From positions 47,835-111,834 of the forward strand of contig CAMJZA010000002.1 in NCBI GenBank assembly GCA_946410085.1: DNA of 64,000 bases, given 5' to 3'. Source of the stretch: an uncultured Treponema sp. GTDB lineage: Bacteria > Spirochaetota > Spirochaetia > Treponematales > Treponemataceae. Below are positions 62,031-64,000 of the stretch, piece after piece. The position numbers were made by a program, and so were the translations under genes. Every line of letters starts with the position of its first letter. Positions within the stretch are counted from its first letter, which is position 1. The notes under the pieces were generated by a model, which worked only from the letters and a program-made list of their open reading frames with translations, searched no databases and was not told where the DNA came from.

Positions 62031-62435
62031 ATGAACCTGAACTACCGGATTCTGGACTGCGACATCTTCGAGTCCTACATGGCACTGGAAGGCTGGGACA
62101 ACTTTCCCCTGCTCAAGGCCTACACGCAGAAAGGTGAGTTTCCCTTCCTGCTCAAGGACAGCTCCTACATGGTCTTTGACTATAAGCCGTCCAGCGACCT
62201 CCTCAAGGCCGTGTGCATCTACAAGCAGTTTGACGATGTCCTCACGATAGACCTCTTCGAAGTCAACAAGAAATACCGGCATGTCGGCATCGGCACCAGC
62301 GCAATAGAGCGGCTTATCCTCGCCACCGGCGCAAAGAAAATCTATCTTGATGCAAAGGATACCAATGCAGAAATCTTCTGGAAAAACCTCGGCATGGAGA
62401 AAATCGACACCCAGACTTTCTGCCTGCTGTCGTAG
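62031..62435 (+). CDS. GNAT-family acetyltransferase
   Basis: 134 residues. The acetyl-CoA-binding core is seen in VLTIDLFEVNKKYRHVGIGT (the R/Q-x-x-G-x-G/A loop as RHVGIGT), then LILATGAKKIYLDAKDTNAE and FWKNLGMEKID. The substrate is unknown. No Shine-Dalgarno precedes the ATG, and the -10 box is 6 nt upstream, consistent with a leaderless mRNA. It is convergent with the DUF3795 gene. Confidence 0.82.
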   Translation: MNLNYRILDCDIFESYMALEGWDNFPLLKAYTQKGEFPFLLKDSSYMVFDYKPSSDLLKAVCIYKQFDDVLTIDLFEVNKKYRHVGIGTSAIERLILATGAKKIYLDAKDTNAEIFWKNLGMEKIDTQTFCLLS

Positions 62436-62464
62436 GAGCAGAGTTTTGAGGACGCGGGCTCCAC

Positions 62465-62752
62465 TCAAACCGAAGACTGGCTCTTCAGCAACTCGATCCG
62501 GCCCTTTATGTTCGTCTCAAATGCCTCGTCGCTGAACTTCGGGTCTCGGGTCTTTTGCCAGATTCCGCACGGAATGTCCGCACACTCAAGGCAGCTCGCA
62601 TACCCGTGCTGGGTGACGCAGCAGCTGTAGATAGCGCACGTCTTCCCGCCCGTATGAAAGACGATTCCCCTGCAGGCATTGCAGCCTGCGCACATATCCT
62701 TGCAATAGCACTTCGAGCAGTCCGTCCCGCATACGCTTATTGATTCAGCCAT
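62465..62752 (-). CDS. Cysteine-rich DUF3795 protein
   Basis: 95 residues from the ATG at 62752 (GGAGATGAA upstream). Eleven cysteines in the first 60 residues: CGTDCSKCYCKDMCAGC, then CAIYSCCVTQHGYASC and ECADIPC, typical of DUF3795, thought to bind metal. The rest is a short helix. The function is unknown. Confidence 0.82.
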   Translation of the reverse strand: MAESISVCGTDCSKCYCKDMCAGCNACRGIVFHTGGKTCAIYSCCVTQHGYASCLECADIPCGIWQKTRDPKFSDEAFETNIKGRIELLKSQSSV

Positions 62753-62797
62753 CATTTCATCTCCATAAAATCAGTTTTTCCTGATTATACGGCTTCT

Positions 62798-63720
62798 TCA
62801 AGCCTGCGTATTGTAAAAAGCCGACAAAGCGGCGGTTCGACGTGCAGCACAAAGGCTCATGCCGTGGAACTTTTTAAAGTCGTTCAAAAGGTGGGCCTGG
62901 TCAAAATAGCCGTAGGCAAAAACCGCATCCTGCACGTCAAAAGCCCCGTTACGGCACACATCCTGCCAGAGGCTCTGGTAGCGGACGAGGGACGAAAGCT
63001 TCTTTGGCGAAAGGGAAAGCGTACGGGCAAAAAGGCGCTCAAGCTGCAGCTCGCCCGCGTGGATGTCCTTCAGCAGAGCGGAAAGCTCCTCTGAACCGTG
63101 CGTCCGGATCATCTGCACGACCGCATCAAGGACAAGCTGGTTCTGCACCGACACTTTCTGCACCGGACGGGCAAGCAGGGAAAAAAGGATTTCTTCTGAT
63201 GTATGCGTAAAGTCTGCAAGGTCCATCCGGGGCGAAAAGCGATTTCTCAGCATCTTCCCGAAAGCCGCAAAGTATGCGTGCAAATCAAAGAATCCGTTTG
63301 CCGTCCCCGAAAGCGGCTCGTCAGAAAAGCGCGAAGCCTGCCACGCATAGAAGCGGATTCCGAAAAGCCTTTTGCATGCGGCCACAGAATGCCCGGAGCG
63401 GAACATCCTGTCATTCACCCCGCAGAACTCCATGCCCGTGATTTCGCGGTCACCGGAACAGTCCGCAATTCCGTCCGTCTCAATGATGATGTCCGCGCAC
63501 AGATCCGGGATGATGACGGATGCGGCATCAGCAAGCGCATCCCTGCCGGAGGCAACCGCAATCTTTCCCTCACAGCCAGCGGATTCCGCTTCCCGCCCAG
63601 ATTCCGCTCATTCCACGAGGTCCAGAAGCAGCGGACATACGGGGCAAGCTCCCTGCAGGGAAGCATTTCACGGTAACCCGGACGAGGAAAGGGGGCTGCG
63701 GTCAGGGGAAAGAAGGGCAT
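62798..63720 (-). pseudogene. AraC-family regulator with a frameshift
   Basis: The N-terminal part (MPFFPLTAAPFPRPGYREML, then ELAPYVRCFWTSWNERN) is in one frame from the ATG at 63720. The rest is in another: VIIPDLCADIIIETDG, then TGMEFCGVNDRMFRSGHS and the HTH region (QLERLFARTLSLSPKKLSSL, AFAYGYFDQAHLLNDFKKFH). The two halves join as a normal AraC N-terminal half and C-terminal HTH if one base is gained or lost at about 63560-63607; an in-frame TGA at 63608-63610 blocks the second frame earlier. Either a real pseudogene or an assembly error. It follows the VOC gene on the same strand. Confidence 0.75.
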
Positions 63721-63736
63721 TGCTTTCAAAATCCAG

Positions 63737-64000
63737 CTACTGAAAGAATTCGATTTCTTCCCCCAGCGCGCCCTTGCAGAAAGCCATTCGCGCATGCAAG
63801 GCAGGAGAGGAGGAAATCACGATGTCATTCGGTTCGATGAACACCTCGTATCCGGCCTTTCTCACCTTCTCTATAATGCCGTCCACGTCGTCCGTGGAAA
63901 AGGCGATATGTCGTAACGCGCCCTTTTCCTTGATGCCCGCTCCGTTGCAGAAAATCTCAAGCAGGCCGCAGCCGGAGTCTATCATGATTCCTTCCGGCCA
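63737..64000 (-). CDS. VOC-family (glyoxalase-like) protein, 5' end outside window
   Basis: The frame is open to the window edge (upstream codons WPEGI precede the first ATG at 63985), so this is the C-terminal part. Seen: GCGLLEIFCNG, ALRHIAFSTDDVDGIIEKVR, GYEVFIEPND and EIEFFQ at the end, matching half of a VOC/glyoxalase fold with the His in LRHIAF and Glu in IEFFQ as possible metal ligands. The substrate is unknown. The AraC-type gene starts 17 nt downstream. Confidence 0.75.
   Translation of the reverse strand, partial: WPEGIMIDSGCGLLEIFCNGAGIKEKGALRHIAFSTDDVDGIIEKVRKAGYEVFIEPNDIVISSSPALHARMAFCKGALGEEIEFFQ

Noticed and set aside
63415..63795. Two separate genes in the AraC region
   Set aside because: The two frames together make one AraC-type protein; the N-terminal frame after CFWTSW is low-complexity Arg-rich noise.

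Overview
This window looks like a chromosome segment of a Treponema-type spirochaete. The evidence is a set of Treponema-style genes: a large fused 2-hydroxyacyl-CoA dehydratase activase-like protein, several spirochaete-flavoured secreted proteins without recognisable family, a relaxed spirochaetal lipobox, SpoVG next to IspE, and unusual chemosensory proteins. The species cannot be fixed from sequence alone. Most of the window is ordinary, densely packed bacterial chromosome; both ends cut through genes.

Layout. 1-8800: a DUF2225 gene, truA, radC (opposite strand), then the conserved phoH - HD hydrolase - ybeY - CBS/CorC block and a secreted TPR protein closed by a terminator. 8870-23440: a single-promoter, roughly 14.5 kb operon for an alternative chemosensory pathway: CheW-like protein, unknown protein, CheB, CheR, hybrid CheA, an adenylate cyclase with a degenerate cysteine-bearing receiver domain, and four tandem six-helix MCP-like proteins with a non-canonical hairpin tip. 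It ends in a bidirectional terminator. 23480-43500, mostly minus strand: pnp, rpsO, a 22-bp tandem array, argS, a secreted protein, the 1532-residue activase, a small leucine-rich-repeat protein, an HtrA-like lipoprotein with a calcium-loop partner, tilS, rplY, tRNA-Gln, spoVG, ispE, dnaJ. 43590-53740: dnaK, grpE, a large secreted protein, a SUMF1-type protein with a PPK2 kinase, an HD protein, pyrG and a small secreted protein. 53820-64000: pgk, then an accessory stretch (23-bp periodic array, gene debris, an Rpn/PD-(D/E)XK protein), an Hsp20 gene behind a sigma-54 promoter, a lone histidine kinase, an ATPase-DUF234 module bounded by direct repeats, argG, an acetyltransferase, DUF3795, a frameshifted AraC regulator and a partial VOC protein.

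How the parts work together. The chemosensory operon appears to couple membrane MCP-like inputs, CheR/CheB adaptation and a CheA with its own receiver to cAMP synthesis rather than to a CheY. The pnp-rpsO, rplY-tilS and grpE-dnaK-dnaJ groups are housekeeping RNA and protein-quality functions. A recurring regulatory theme is visible: several genes (cheW-like, pyrG, Rpn-like, GNAT, and nearly ispE and phoH) have a good sigma-70 -10 hexamer only 6-10 nt before the start codon, which predicts leaderless or nearly leaderless mRNAs. Promoters, terminators and functions below are read by eye and not confirmed by any search or experiment.
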